In this document: positions 19,011-29,049 of the stretch, piece after piece
Layout of the letters: every line of letters begins with the position of its first letter
Numbering within the stretch: the first letter of the stretch is position 1
From: Mesorhizobium koreense
GTDB lineage: Bacteria > Pseudomonadota > Alphaproteobacteria > Rhizobiales > Rhizobiaceae
Direction: 5' to 3'
NCBI RefSeq assembly: GCF_031656215.1
Contig: NZ_CP134228.1
Location: 2,995,001-3,059,000 of the forward strand
DNA: 64,000 nt
Position numbers and translations under genes: made by a program
The notes under the pieces: generated by a model
Seen by the model: the letters and a program-made list of their open reading frames with translations, nothing else
Databases searched by the model: none
What the model was told of the DNA's origin: nothing

Positions 19011-20209
19011 CGTCGCTCTCCTCCGCCCTCGCCGGGGCTGGAGACCAGGCCGACGGATGAGCCAAGTCGCCGGATATGCTCGACAAGGTCGCTGGTCCGG
19101 TCGACCCAGGACTGGGCGACCCGCGGCACCTTGTGGAAGGCGACCAGCACGGCGAAGATGACGATCCCCGAAAGCGGCACCAGATAGCAGAGCAAGGCGC
19201 TGACCAGGCTCTGTCCGGAATTGCCGACCACCAGGAAACCGACGCTGCGGAATGCGAGCGCGATGAGCACGGAGAGCCCCAGGCTCCACAACCGCTCATC
19301 CCTGTTCGAGCGGGCGGCTCCGCCGAAATAGACGGCAATCAGGCCGAAGAGCAGCGGATAAAGCCATTCGGAGAAGCGCCGGTGGATCTCGCCGCGAATC
19401 TGGGCGGGGGCGCTCTTCACGATCGGGTCGTTCGGATCGGGCGAGAAGAGATAGGTGGTGCTCCTCTCCTTGGGGTAATAGGTGGTCGTGCGCTGGCTGG
19501 CGTCGAAAGTGGCGAAGTCGAGCGCGTAGGAGGCGAAGGTGATCGTCGATATCTGCCCTGTCTCCTGGTTCTTTCGCTGAATTTCGCCCTGCTGCATGAC
19601 CAGGAAATTGTTGCCGTCGACCGTGCGGATCGCACCGCGTTTGGCATAATAGATGAGCTGCATTTGCGGGTTGCGCAGATCGACGATGAAGATGCCGCCG
19701 AAATCGCCGCCGGGCAGTTGTTCGTCGATCTGGATGTAGAGGTTTTTCGAGACGCGCTTGAAAGTGCCCGACTGCACTGCGAAGCTCATGAGATCGGCGC
19801 TCGCGGCGCTGACTATTTCGCGCAATTGACGATTCGACCAGGGCTCGACGAAAAGCGAGGAGGCGAGGCTGATGAGCGTCATCGCGACCGCGATCAGCAT
19901 GACCGGTTTGGCGATGAGCAGGTTCGAGCCGCCCGATGCTTCGATCACCGCCAGTTCGGAATCGCCGTTCATTGCGTTGAGGTTCTGCGATGCGCCGATC
20001 AGCAGCGCGAAGGGCATTACCAGCATCGCCATGGCCGGGACGAGAAACAGGGCGAGCTTCAGGAACGTGCCGAGGGACTCCCCCGATTCGGTCAGGATAT
20101 TGACGCGCAGCAGCACCTGCGTTGTCAGCACGATCGCAGTGGTCGCGCAAAGCGTTGTCAGCGAGAGCGCCAGGACACGCCGGAAGATATAGCGCTCTAT
20201 CAGCTTCAT
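19007..20209 (-). CDS. lptF: LPS export ABC transporter permease LptF
   Basis: This 400-residue YjgP/YjgQ permease is the first gene of the block. MKLIERYIFRRVLALSLTTLCAT is the typical LptF N-terminus. Helices near 15-35, 55-80 and 100-120 precede a periplasmic jellyroll domain (about 130-270), with more helices at the end. Upstream in-frame codons exist but give no family match. A 403-base gap separates it from the divergent pepA, so its promoter must lie there. Confidence 0.94.
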   Translation of the reverse strand: MKLIERYIFRRVLALSLTTLCATTAIVLTTQVLLRVNILTESGESLGTFLKLALFLVPAMAMLVMPFALLIGASQNLNAMNGDSELAVIEASGGSNLLIAKPVMLIAVAMTLISLASSLFVEPWSNRQLREIVSAASADLMSFAVQSGTFKRVSKNLYIQIDEQLPGGDFGGIFIVDLRNPQMQLIYYAKRGAIRTVDGNNFLVMQQGEIQRKNQETGQISTITFASYALDFATFDASQRTTTYYPKERSTTYLFSPDPNDPIVKSAPAQIRGEIHRRFSEWLYPLLFGLIAVYFGGAARSNRDERLWSLGLSVLIALAFRSVGFLVVGNSGQSLVSALLCYLVPLSGIVIFAVLVAFHKVPRVAQSWVDRTSDLVEHIRRLGSSVGLVSSPGEGGGERR

Positions 20210-20612
20210 TATGGTACGCACCAACCCGCCGTTCGGCCCGAACGCAATGGACCGCGCCCATGCGCCGCAACGACGATACGCGACCGCCATACCCGCCCTG
20301 AGGCGGCATGGAACGGGAGATTGGCTAAAAATAGGCGAATGAGCACGGTTAAAAATTTCATAACAGTTTCTGTGTCGCAAATTCAGTCTTGTATTTCAAT
20401 CCGTTGGAGCAATCTCTGCCGATCTCGCCGCAGGGATATCCAGGTGCTTCCAGTGGTGCTTACGACCTTTGCGGTCATGACAGGCAAACATCTCCTTTCG
20501 AGCCGGGAAAAACTTCTGCCGGCCAGCGGGAAGACGGCAAAATGCTTGCGTTTGCGCCTGAAACCCCCAAGATCGGCTGTCAAATCTGGAATCATCGCGC
20601 GAGTTACAATTC
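20210..20612. promoter_or_regulatory. Divergent promoter region between lptF and pepA
   Basis: This 403-base gap holds no convincing gene. Bases about 20340-20400 are clearly richer in A and T than the flanks, as expected for promoter DNA. Transcription must leave in both directions (lptF leftward, pepA rightward). I could not pick out a clean -35/-10 pair, and no repeat or strong hairpin was seen. Confidence 0.4.
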
Positions 20613-22118
20613 ATGTCCCGTAAGATCGAGGTTACGTTCTCCCGCTCGCCAAAGGCCGGTTCTGGAGCAAGTATGGGGCTGGCCGTCCTGCTTGCGACGG
20701 AAGACGGGGGCATCGGCGAGGCGGCCGCGTCGGTCGATCCGGCCAACTCGGTCGAGCGCGCGATGCGCGTTGCCGAGTTCAAGGGCAGGGCGATGGCGAC
20801 GCTGGACATTCTCGCTCCCGCCGAATCCCCAGCCAACCGCATCCTTGTCATCGGCGTCGGCGACCCGCGAACCGTCACGGAGCATGACTGGGCGCGGCTT
20901 GGCGGACAGATTTGCGCGAAGTTCGACAAGGCGACGAAGGTGACGATATACCTCTCGCTTCCCGGCGCCGAGATCGGAGGCGCCCAGGCAGCCGAGATGG
21001 CGATGGGCATCCTGCTCCGGGCCTATCGCTTCGACCGCCACAAGACCAAATCCGACGACGGCGAGAACGACGCCGATGCGGGGACAGTGAAGGTCACGAT
21101 TGTCACGCCGGCGGCGGCCGCCGCGAAAAAGGCCTTCGAGGATGCCGAAGCCGTTGTCGGCGGTGTCACCCTGGCGCGGGACCTGGTCAACGAACCGGCG
21201 AACGTTCTGGGCCCGCTTGAATTCGCGGCGAAAGCCAAGGAGCTTTCCAAGCTTGGCGTCAAGGTCGAGATCCTCACCGAAAAGGAGATGAAGAAGCTCG
21301 GCATGGGTTCTCTGCTCGGCGTCGCGCAGGGTTCTCCGCGCGGGGCGCGGATGGCGATTATGCGATGGGACGGCGGCAAGGCCAGGGAAAAGCCGGTCGC
21401 ATTCGTCGGCAAGGGCGTCACCTTCGACACCGGCGGCAACTCGATGAAGACAGCATCCGGCATGGAAGACATGAAGGGCGATATGGGGGGCGCCGCGGCG
21501 GTGACCGGGCTGATGTACGCACTGGCCACGCGCAAGGCGAAGACTAATGCTGTCGGCATCATCGGCCTGGTCGAGAACGCTGTCGATGGTCACGCGCAAC
21601 GTCCAGGCGACATCGTCACCTCCATGTCGGGGCAGACGATCGAAGTGCTCAATACCGATGCCGAGGGGCGGCTGGTGCTGGCCGACGCGCTCTGGTACTG
21701 CGCCGACCGTTTCCAGCCGAAATTCATGGTCAACCTGGCGACCTTGACTGGCGCCATCATCGTGGCGCTCGGGCAGCATTATGCCGGCCTTTTCTCCAAC
21801 AACGACGAACTGGCCGACCGGCTTGCCGCCGCCGGTGTCGCGACCGCCGAAAGGGTATGGCGCATGCCGCTCGGCCCGGAATACGACAAGCTGATTGAGT
21901 CCAGGAACGCCGACATGAAGAATATCGGCGGCCGCCATGGCGGCGCGATCATCGCCGCGCAATTCCTGCAGCGCTTCGTCAAGGACACGCCCTGGGCGCA
22001 TCTCGACATTGCCGGCACGGCGCTCGGGGCGCCTGCCAACGAGATCAACCAGTCATGGGCGTCCGGCTTCGGCGTCAGGCTGCTCGACCGCCTGGTGCGC
22101 GATAATTACGAAGGATAA
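20613..22118 (+). CDS. pepA: Leucyl aminopeptidase (cytosol aminopeptidase)
   Basis: This 501-residue M17 metallopeptidase removes N-terminal residues from peptides; in some bacteria it also binds DNA. The two-metal site is intact: [13 protein letters not shown] (Lys267, Asp272), [14 protein letters not shown], and [14 protein letters not shown] (Asp349, Glu351, Arg353). The N-terminal domain is divergent, as usual. It is followed at 8 bases by holC, a pairing common in proteobacteria. Confidence 0.97.
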   Translation: MSRKIEVTFSRSPKAGSGASMGLAVLLATEDGGIGEAAASVDPANSVERAMRVAEFKGRAMATLDILAPAESPANRILVIGVGDPRTVTEHDWARLGGQICAKFDKATKVTIYLSLPGAEIGGAQAAEMAMGILLRAYRFDRHKTKSDDGENDADAGTVKVTIVTPAAAAAKKAFEDAEAVVGGVTLARDLVNEPANVLGPLEFAAKAKELSKLGVKVEILTEKEMKKLGMGSLLGVAQGSPRGARMAIMRWDGGKAREKPVAFVGKGVTFDTGGNSMKTASGMEDMKGDMGGAAAVTGLMYALATRKAKTNAVGIIGLVENAVDGHAQRPGDIVTSMSGQTIEVLNTDAEGRLVLADALWYCADRFQPKFMVNLATLTGAIIVALGQHYAGLFSNNDELADRLAAAGVATAERVWRMPLGPEYDKLIESRNADMKNIGGRHGGAIIAAQFLQRFVKDTPWAHLDIAGTALGAPANEINQSWASGFGVRLLDRLVRDNYEG

Positions 22119-22126
22119 CCTTCGAA

Positions 22127-22576
22127 ATGGCCGAGGTGCTGTTCTACCATCTGACGGAATCCACCCTGGAGAAGGCGCTGCCGACGCTCCTGGAGAAAAG
22201 CATCGGGCGCGGATGGCGGGCCGTCGTGCAGACGGGGAGCGAGGAAAGGCGCGATGCGCTAGATCAGCATCTGTGGCTCTATCGTGACGATTCCTTCCTG
22301 CCGCACGGCGCCGACCACGAACCGCATGCCGCCGAACAGCCGGTCATTCTCACCGCCGGCCCGGTCAACCCGAACGGCGCGCTGATAAGATTCCTGGTCG
22401 ACGGAGCATCACCCCCGCCGCTCGATGGCTACGAGCGGGCGGTCTTCCTGTTCGACGGTAACGACGAAGGACAGATCGAAGCGGCACGCGGCCATTGGAA
22501 GGCGCTGAAGGGTGACGGTCACAGCGTCACCTATTGGCAGCAGACGCCGGAAGGCCGCTGGGAGCAGAAGGCGTAG
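22127..22576 (+). CDS. holC: DNA polymerase III chi subunit
   Basis: This 149-residue protein matches HolC: MAEVLFYHLTESTLEKALPTLLEKS at the N-terminus, LWLYRDDSFLPHG near residue 50, PVILTAGPVNPN, and AVFLFDGNDEGQIEAARGHW. The chi subunit links the clamp loader to single-stranded-DNA-binding protein during replication. It is probably co-transcribed with pepA and followed by a repeat-rich gap. Confidence 0.95.
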   Translation: MAEVLFYHLTESTLEKALPTLLEKSIGRGWRAVVQTGSEERRDALDQHLWLYRDDSFLPHGADHEPHAAEQPVILTAGPVNPNGALIRFLVDGASPPPLDGYERAVFLFDGNDEGQIEAARGHWKALKGDGHSVTYWQQTPEGRWEQKA

Positions 22577-22618
22577 AAAAGGGCGCTGGCCTCTGTCGTC
22601 GCCGCCTCCGAGGCGTTG

Positions 22619-22784
22619 ATTCCCGAAACTCTTGCTTTGCTTCGCTCGCTGACGAAGTCGGGAATGACGGTTATCCCTTGGCGATTCTGTAAATCGGCAA
22701 CGTTGAGGGCTACGAAAGCGGAAGATGAATCTCCACCATTCCCGATCTCGTGGGTGACCGTAAGGAGCGGAGAGTGTCGGGAAT
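22619..22784. repeat. Two copies of a short inverted repeat (paired hairpins)
   Basis: The 8-base word attcccga occurs at 22619-22626 and 22738-22745, and its complement tcgggaat at 22658-22665 and 22777-22784. This gives two hairpins whose starts are 119 bases apart. The first has an inner stem cttcg/cgaag. They lie between the convergent holC and RND permease genes, where REP-like elements or bidirectional terminators are common. No T-run follows. Confidence 0.6.
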
Positions 22785-22847
22785 CGATGCCTCGACGGCT
22801 CTGCAGGCCGAGGCGGATCAGGGCATTTGTCGTGAGCCGACAGAACC

Positions 22848-25800
22848 TTACGCCGGGTGCATCGCCTCCGCATCCGGCATCTCCGCTTCTGCCGGGAGGT
22901 CCTTCACCGCGATGAAGCTGTAGAACATCGGCACCACGAACAGCGTGAAGCAGGTGCCGATCAGGATACCGGAAAAGATGACGAGGCCCATCGAATAGCG
23001 CGAGGCCGCACCGGCGCCTGCCGCCATGATCAGCGGCACCACGCCGAGGGACATCGCCGCCGTCGTCATCAGGATCGGGCGCAGGCGTACCTTGGCCGAG
23101 GCGATGATGGCGTCGTGCCGCGACAGCCCATGCTCGCGCCGCTGCTGGTTGGCGAACTCGACAAGCAGGATGCCGTGCTTGGTGATGAGGCCTATCAGTG
23201 TGATAAGCCCGACCTCCGTATAGATGTTCAGCGTGCCGAGGCCGAGGTTGAGCGGCAGCATTGCGCCGAAGATCGACAGCGGCACCGCCATCATGATGAT
23301 GAACGGGTCGCGGAAACTCTCGAACTGGGCACAGAGCACCAGATAGATGACGATAATCGCCAGAGCGAAGGCGATCAGGATCGTATTGCCGGTCTCGATC
23401 TCGACGCGTGACTGGCCGGAATAGTCGATGAAAAAGCCGTCCGGCAGCATCGGACGCGCGATATCGACGATCTGCTGCAACCCGTCGCCGGTCGTCACCC
23501 CCGGCAGCGGCAGGGCCGAGATCGTGGTGGAGTTCAATTGGTTGAACTGTTCGATCGCCGCCGGCGAGGCGTTGGTCGAGATATGCACGACAGCGGACAA
23601 TGGCACCATCTTGCCGGTCATGCTGCGCACGAAATAACGGCCGAGATCGTTCGGATTGCCGCGGAAACTCTGCGGCACTTGCGGCACGATATCGTAGCTG
23701 CGCGAATCGCGGTCGAACTGAGCCACCTCGGCGCCGGCCACGAAGGTGCCGAGCGTAGTGGCGATGTCGCTTATCGGCAGGTTGAGCGCGGCCGCCCGAT
23801 CGCGGTCGATGGTCACCGTCACCTGCGGCGCGTCGAAGGCGAGCGAGTTCTGCACGATGATGAAACGCCCGGTCGCCTGAGCCGCGTTCTTGATCTTCTC
23901 GCCGATTTCATAGACCTGGCTGGCGTCGCCGGTCGACTGGATGACGACCGAAATCGGCAATCCGCCTCCCGTCCCGGGCAGCGAGGAGGGTGCGAATACC
24001 AGCGCTTGCACGCCCGCCACCTTCGAAATCCGGTTCTGGATGTCCTGCTGGATCTCCTTTTGCGAGCGCGAGCGGTCGGCCCAATCCTTCAGTGCCCAGA
24101 CGGAGAAGGCGGAGTTTGTCTGGCCATTCAACCCGGCGATCGAGAAGCGCGCCTTCACCTCTGGAATATCCTGGGTAAGGCCGGCGATCTGGTCAATATA
24201 AAGCTGGGTGTAAGGGGTTGTCGCGTAGCGCGGCGCGGTTACCAGCGAGAAGAGCGCGCCCTGGTCTTCCTCGGGTGCCAGCTCGCTCGACGTGTTGAAG
24301 AAGATGAAGACGGTGAGCGCCATCAGCGGCAGGGCAATCAGAAGCGTTACCGGCCGGTAGTTGAGCGAGCCGCTGACCAGTCGCTCGTAGCGATCCGCCA
24401 CCCGGTCGAAGGTGTTGTCGACGAAATTCTGGAAACGGCTGTGACCGCCGGCTTTCAAGATGCGCGCCGACATGGCGGGCGTGATGGTGAGCGCGACGAA
24501 GCCGGAAATGATGACCGAGCCGGCCAGCGTGAAGGCGAATTCCTTGAAGAGCGCGCCGGTGAGGCCGCCTGTGAAGGCGAGCGGCGCGAAGACGGCGGCG
24601 AGGGTGATCGTCATCGCGATTACCGGTTCGGTGATCTCGACCATGCCCTTGAAGGCCGCCTGCATGGGCGACAGGCCTTCCTCGATGTGGCGGTGGATGT
24701 TTTCCACCACCACGATGGCGTCGTCCACAACAAGGCCGATCGCCAGCACCATCGCAAGCAGCGAGAGCAGGTTGATCGAGAAGCCGACAGCGTAGAGAAG
24801 GAAGCATACGCCGATCAGCGAAAGTGGGATGGTGACGATCGGCATCAGCACGGAGCGGAACGATCCGAGGAAGAGCAGGATAACGACAATGACGATGGCA
24901 ACCGCCTCGGCGATCGTCTTGAAAACCTCCTCGATAGACGCGCTGATGGTCTCCGTCGCGTCATAGACCATGGTGATCGTCATGCCGGGCGGCAGCGTTC
25001 CCTGAAGCGCCGGCAGGTCCTTGATGACGCCCGCTGCCGTGTCGAGCGGGTTGGCGGCCGGCGTCGGGAAGATGCCGATGAAGGTGCCCGGCTTGCCATT
25101 GAAATTGACGATGGTGTCGGTGTTCTCTGCGGCTAGTTCCACCTTTGCGATGTCATGCAGGCGGACCACGCTGTCACCGCTGCCTTTAAGCGGCAAATTG
25201 CCGAAGGCTTCCGGTGTCTGCAAGGTCGAACGGACGGTGATGGCGTTCGCTACCAGGTTGTTCTGCGTCTTGCCGGGCGCCGACAGGAAGTTTGACGAGT
25301 TGATCGCGCTCAGCACTTCCGAAGCCGTAAGGCCGCGCGCGGCGAGCCGCACCGGGTCTATCCAGATGCGCATCGAATAGTCGGCAGCGCCGAGCACCTG
25401 TACCTGCGCGACGCCCTCGACGGTGGAGAGGCGGGGGCGGATCACCCGCTCGATATATTCGGTGATCTGTTCCGGCGTCATGTTGGGGTTTTGCACGGCC
25501 AGATACATGATCGCGAATTGCTGGCCGGTTCCCTTGACGATCACCGGATCCTTGGATGCGGAGGGCAGCTTGCTTTTCACCTGCTGCACTTTGGACAGCA
25601 CGTCGGTCAGGGCGGAGTCGGGGTCGGAACCGAGTTTCATATTCACCGTCACGACGCTGGTCGACGGGCTGCTCTGCGAGGTGACGTAGTCGATGTTCTC
25701 CGTCGTCGCGACGGCCTCGGCGATCGGCGCTGTGATAAAGCCCTGGATGAGTTCCGGGCTGGCGCCGGGATAGGCGGTCGTGACCGTGATCGCCGTCTCA

Positions 25801-25922
25801 GCAACCTCGGGATATTCCCGGATCGCGAGATTGAAGATGCCCTGGAAACCCAGAAGCAGGATCAACGCGGCAACGACGGTCGAGAGGACCGGTCGGCGGA
25901 TGAAGAGCGCGGAAAAGTTCAT
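22848..25922 (-). CDS. RND-family multidrug efflux permease
   Basis: This 1024-residue inner-membrane pump belongs to the HAE1 RND family that exports hydrophobic drugs by proton exchange. The N-terminus MNFSALFIRRPVLSTVVAALIL is typical. Residues near 400 carry AIGLVVDDAIVVVENI with the paired proton-relay aspartates of helix 4. A second repeat with LCAQFESFRDPFIIMMAVPL and LITLIGLITKHGILLVEFAN follows. The stop of the adaptor gene overlaps its start by 4 bases. No outer-membrane channel gene is present, so a TolC elsewhere must be used. The substrate is not predictable. Confidence 0.95.
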   Translation of the reverse strand: MNFSALFIRRPVLSTVVAALILLLGFQGIFNLAIREYPEVAETAITVTTAYPGASPELIQGFITAPIAEAVATTENIDYVTSQSSPSTSVVTVNMKLGSDPDSALTDVLSKVQQVKSKLPSASKDPVIVKGTGQQFAIMYLAVQNPNMTPEQITEYIERVIRPRLSTVEGVAQVQVLGAADYSMRIWIDPVRLAARGLTASEVLSAINSSNFLSAPGKTQNNLVANAITVRSTLQTPEAFGNLPLKGSGDSVVRLHDIAKVELAAENTDTIVNFNGKPGTFIGIFPTPAANPLDTAAGVIKDLPALQGTLPPGMTITMVYDATETISASIEEVFKTIAEAVAIVIVVILLFLGSFRSVLMPIVTIPLSLIGVCFLLYAVGFSINLLSLLAMVLAIGLVVDDAIVVVENIHRHIEEGLSPMQAAFKGMVEITEPVIAMTITLAAVFAPLAFTGGLTGALFKEFAFTLAGSVIISGFVALTITPAMSARILKAGGHSRFQNFVDNTFDRVADRYERLVSGSLNYRPVTLLIALPLMALTVFIFFNTSSELAPEEDQGALFSLVTAPRYATTPYTQLYIDQIAGLTQDIPEVKARFSIAGLNGQTNSAFSVWALKDWADRSRSQKEIQQDIQNRISKVAGVQALVFAPSSLPGTGGGLPISVVIQSTGDASQVYEIGEKIKNAAQATGRFIIVQNSLAFDAPQVTVTIDRDRAAALNLPISDIATTLGTFVAGAEVAQFDRDSRSYDIVPQVPQSFRGNPNDLGRYFVRSMTGKMVPLSAVVHISTNASPAAIEQFNQLNSTTISALPLPGVTTGDGLQQIVDIARPMLPDGFFIDYSGQSRVEIETGNTILIAFALAIIVIYLVLCAQFESFRDPFIIMMAVPLSIFGAMLPLNLGLGTLNIYTEVGLITLIGLITKHGILLVEFANQQRREHGLSRHDAIIASAKVRLRPILMTTAAMSLGVVPLIMAAGAGAASRYSMGLVIFSGILIGTCFTLFVVPMFYSFIAVKDLPAEAEMPDAEAMHPA

Positions 25923-27082
25923 TGCGAACCATCCCCGGCGGGATTCGCCTTGACCTGCGACGGTTCCACCGAATTGTCGATCGTGACGGCGGCGCCATTG
26001 GTCAGCCGGTTCTGGCCGGCGTTGACGATCACATCACCCGGCTTCACACCGTCCTTGATCTCGATCCGGCCTTCGGATTGGCGGCCGATCTTCACAAAGA
26101 CCTGGTGGGCGACGAGGTTCTGGTTCTTGTCGGCCTCGTCGACCTTGCCGGTCGTGGCCTTGCCGTCCTTGTCGGCCAGTGCGACGACATAGATGAAGTC
26201 GCCATAGAGGCTGGTGGTAAGCGCCGTCTCGGGCAAGGCGATGATATTGTCCTCGGCCGGAAGCTCAACCCTGACTTGCGCGAACTGGCCCGGTGTCAGC
26301 GCGCCGTTCGGATTGGAAATCTCGGCGCGGACGGAAACCAGCCTGGTCGACGGATCGACCTTCGGGTCGATGCCGATCACCTTGCCTTCGAATTTGAGGT
26401 CGTCGCCGGTCAGGCCGAGTCGCACTTTCTGGCCGATCTTGAGGTCAGGCAGCTGTTGTTCCGGCACGGTGAAATCGACGCGCATCGTGTCGAGATCCTG
26501 CAGTGTCGCCACGACGTTGCCCGGCGTCAGATACTGGCCGACATCGATCTGAGGAATGCCGATCGTGCCGCTGAAGGGCGCGGTAAGCCGCTTCTGGTCA
26601 AGCACGGCCTGAAGGCTGTCCACCTGCGCGGCGGAAGCCGATGCGGCTGCCTGGGCCTGCTGCACGTTCGATTGCGGGCCGACCTGCCGCTTCTGCAATT
26701 CGATGGCGCGCTCGAGATTCTGCTGATCGAGCGCGGCCTGCGCCTTTTCGGCCTCCAGGTTGGCGCGCTGGACGGCATCGTCGAGCTGGACAAGAAGCTG
26801 GCCGGCCTTGACCTTCTCGTTGGACTTGAACGCGATATTGCGGACGACGCCGCTGACTTCGACGGTCAAATCCACGCCCGAACGTGCGGAAACCGTGCCG
26901 ATCGCCTGGATTTCAGGCTTCCATGTCATCGGCTCTGCCACCGTCGTTGAGACGGTGAGCTTCGGCTTCGGCATGTTGGCGAAGTACTGCTTGATCGCGT
27001 TGGATCGGAAGAGGTTGAAGCCGACAACGCCGCCGACAACAATGACGATGAGTATCAGGGCGATGACGAGGCGTTTGACCAT
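25919..27082 (-). CDS. RND efflux periplasmic adaptor subunit
   Basis: This 387-residue membrane-fusion protein has one N-terminal helix (LVIALILIVIVVGGVVGFNLF). A split lipoyl domain begins GTVSARSGVDLTVEVSGVV near residue 62. A coiled-coil hairpin of about 100-160 is rich in Gln and Ala. A beta-barrel domain begins LTAPFSGTIGIPQIDVGQYL. It links the permease to an outer-membrane channel. It is first in the operon and overlaps the permease by 4 bases. No regulator of the pump is adjacent. Confidence 0.93.
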   Translation of the reverse strand: MVKRLVIALILIVIVVGGVVGFNLFRSNAIKQYFANMPKPKLTVSTTVAEPMTWKPEIQAIGTVSARSGVDLTVEVSGVVRNIAFKSNEKVKAGQLLVQLDDAVQRANLEAEKAQAALDQQNLERAIELQKRQVGPQSNVQQAQAAASASAAQVDSLQAVLDQKRLTAPFSGTIGIPQIDVGQYLTPGNVVATLQDLDTMRVDFTVPEQQLPDLKIGQKVRLGLTGDDLKFEGKVIGIDPKVDPSTRLVSVRAEISNPNGALTPGQFAQVRVELPAEDNIIALPETALTTSLYGDFIYVVALADKDGKATTGKVDEADKNQNLVAHQVFVKIGRQSEGRIEIKDGVKPGDVIVNAGQNRLTNGAAVTIDNSVEPSQVKANPAGDGSQ

Positions 27083-27181
27083 GCTCGGCAGGGCTCCACA
27101 ACTTCAGATTAAAGCTTACTAGATGAAAAGCCCCGTCCTGCCTACTGCTGCAATGCAACAGTCGGGTCGTGACGTCGCTCG

Positions 27182-28084
27182 CTATGCCGTATGCCGGACC
27201 AGCGCGGCCGCTCGGCGCTTGCGGCCCCGGTGAAGCTGCCACAGCGAATGGGCAACCAGCGAGGCGATGAGGATGGCGCCGCCGACCGTGCTCTGGCGGC
27301 TCGGTACTTCCGCGAAGATCAACCACACCCAGACCGGCGCGAGGACGGTTTCCAGAAGATAGAACATCGCCACTTCCGGCGCGGACAGATAGCGCGGCCC
27401 ACTCGCCAGGCAGAAAAAAGAAAGCGGCATGATGATAAAGCCGTCCAGGAAAATCCACCACGGTGCCGCAATATGATAATCGGTCCGGCTCACCATTGCC
27501 GCGGCGACCACCATGGGAAGAGCGACGGCTACCAGCGCCGCGAACCCCATGTTCTTGCCGCTTGCGCGGGTGATGGTAATGGCCGATGCGATACAGAAGG
27601 CGGAGACAAGGGCCATCAGATCCCCCAACAGGTGACCGGAGGACACACCGTCGCCGACGATGATGAGAACGCCTGCCAGCATGGCGGCCATTGTGATGAG
27701 CGTTATAGGGTGGGGACGCTCCTTCAGGAACAGCCATGAAAGCAGGGCAGCGAACATGGTGTTGAAGGCAAGGATGAAGACCAGATTGGCCGTTGTGGTG
27801 TTGTAGACCGCGATAATGAAAGTGATCCAGGAGATCGCATAGAGAAGCGCGACGATAACGCCGCTCCGGCCCGGGATGAGCGGCGGCGGCTCACGCATCG
27901 TGCGACGCATAAGAAGCCATAGGGCAAGCGTGGCGACAAGCGTGGCGCCGCACCGAACCATCAGGATCGACCATGGCTCACCGTCGGCCAGTCGGATCAA
28001 CGGGATATCGATGGTCAGCGCCATGCCGCCGACGGCGCAGAGCAGCAATCCTCTGGCATGGTGAGAACTGTCGGCGGCGGACAA
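27182..28084 (-). CDS. EamA/DMT-family transporter
   Basis: This 300-residue protein is predicted to have ten membrane helices in two EamA repeats (about 12-140 and 155-285). The second-repeat motif near 230-265 reads YLSAPEVAMFYLLETVLAPV, with WVWLIFAEVPS after it. These drug/metabolite carriers usually export amino acids or metabolites, and the substrate here is unknown. It lies 100 bases after the RND adaptor start and 59 bases from bpt on the same strand, so it may be read with bpt. Confidence 0.9.
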   Translation of the reverse strand: MSAADSSHHARGLLLCAVGGMALTIDIPLIRLADGEPWSILMVRCGATLVATLALWLLMRRTMREPPPLIPGRSGVIVALLYAISWITFIIAVYNTTTANLVFILAFNTMFAALLSWLFLKERPHPITLITMAAMLAGVLIIVGDGVSSGHLLGDLMALVSAFCIASAITITRASGKNMGFAALVAVALPMVVAAAMVSRTDYHIAAPWWIFLDGFIIMPLSFFCLASGPRYLSAPEVAMFYLLETVLAPVWVWLIFAEVPSRQSTVGGAILIASLVAHSLWQLHRGRKRRAAALVRHTA

Positions 28085-28143
28085 GAGAGCTCCGGAAAGC
28101 GTCGGAAGGAAGAATCAGAAGGGTCGTGTCGATGGACGACTTT

Positions 28144-28890
28144 TCAGGCGATCCGTTCCCAGCCCTTGGGGCCGAGATGTTCCTGCGGCTTGAAACGCAC
28201 CTTATAGGCCATCTTGCGCGAGCCGTTGACCCAGTAGCCGAGATAGACATGGGGCAGCCCGGCGGCGCGCGCCCGCTGGATATGGTCGAGGATCATGAAG
28301 GTGCCGAGCGAGCGATCCTCGACGGCGGGATCGTAATAGGAATAGACCATCGACAGCCCGTCGGCCATCGTATCTGTGAGCGCGACGGCGAGTAGCGGCC
28401 CATGTCCGCGCCCGGTGATGAAGGAATCCGGGCCGCGCCGGCGGTATTCGATGATCTTGGTGTTCACATGCGTGTCCTCGACCATCATGGCGTAGTCCAG
28501 GACCGTCATGTCCGACATGCCGCCGCGGCGGTGGCGCGCGTCGAGATATGAGCGGAAGAGCGAGTATTGCTCCGTCGAAGGTTCGGCGTCGTGCACGGCG
28601 CCGATGAGGTCGCTGTTGCGGTGAAGCACGCGCTTCATGTTCCGCGAAGGCTCGAATTCACCGGCCAGGATGCGCACCGACACGCAGGCGAGACACCCGT
28701 CGCAGGCCGGCCGGTAGGCGATATTCTGCGACCGGCGGAAGCCGCCTTGGGTGAGGAGGTCGTTCATCTCCGGTGCGCGATCGCCCACCAGATGCGTGAA
28801 CACCTTTCGCTCGAACTTTCCTTCGAGATAGGGGCAGGGTGAAGGCGCAGTCAGGAAGAATTGCGGCGACTGGGTCGGTTGGTGGGTCAT
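28144..28890 (-). CDS. bpt: Aspartate/glutamate leucyltransferase
   Basis: This 248-residue enzyme adds leucine from leucyl-tRNA to proteins with N-terminal Asp or Glu, marking them for N-end-rule degradation. Bpt features seen are [24 protein letters not shown] near the start, [19 protein letters not shown] with clustered cysteines near 65, and the C-terminal [27 protein letters not shown]. Length matches the family. It is monocistronic or follows from its own promoter in the 28891-29049 gap. Confidence 0.95.
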   Translation of the reverse strand: MTHQPTQSPQFFLTAPSPCPYLEGKFERKVFTHLVGDRAPEMNDLLTQGGFRRSQNIAYRPACDGCLACVSVRILAGEFEPSRNMKRVLHRNSDLIGAVHDAEPSTEQYSLFRSYLDARHRRGGMSDMTVLDYAMMVEDTHVNTKIIEYRRRGPDSFITGRGHGPLLAVALTDTMADGLSMVYSYYDPAVEDRSLGTFMILDHIQRARAAGLPHVYLGYWVNGSRKMAYKVRFKPQEHLGPKGWERIA

Positions 28891-29049
28891 TTAGGCGGGC
28901 GTCCGGCTGCCTCATTCCTGATTGTGATGGTGAATCATAGCTTGCCGCGCTTTTTTCAAACGTCAATCCCCTCCGAAGGGCGACCCTGCGTCAGTCGTAT
29001 TCTGGCAGGTCGCGGAGAGGGTTAGGGAATCAGGCGCAGGCCGGCGGTG

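Noticed and set aside
22848-25922. Long plus-strand open frame across the RND permease (about 23538-25136)
   Set aside because: It is a shadow of the high-GC antisense codons. The minus-strand product is a clear RND permease with conserved motifs throughout.
28891-29049. Promoter for bpt based on a TTGACG in the gap
   Set aside because: The only good -10-like sequence (TATGAT) is about 21 bases away, too far for a usual spacer.
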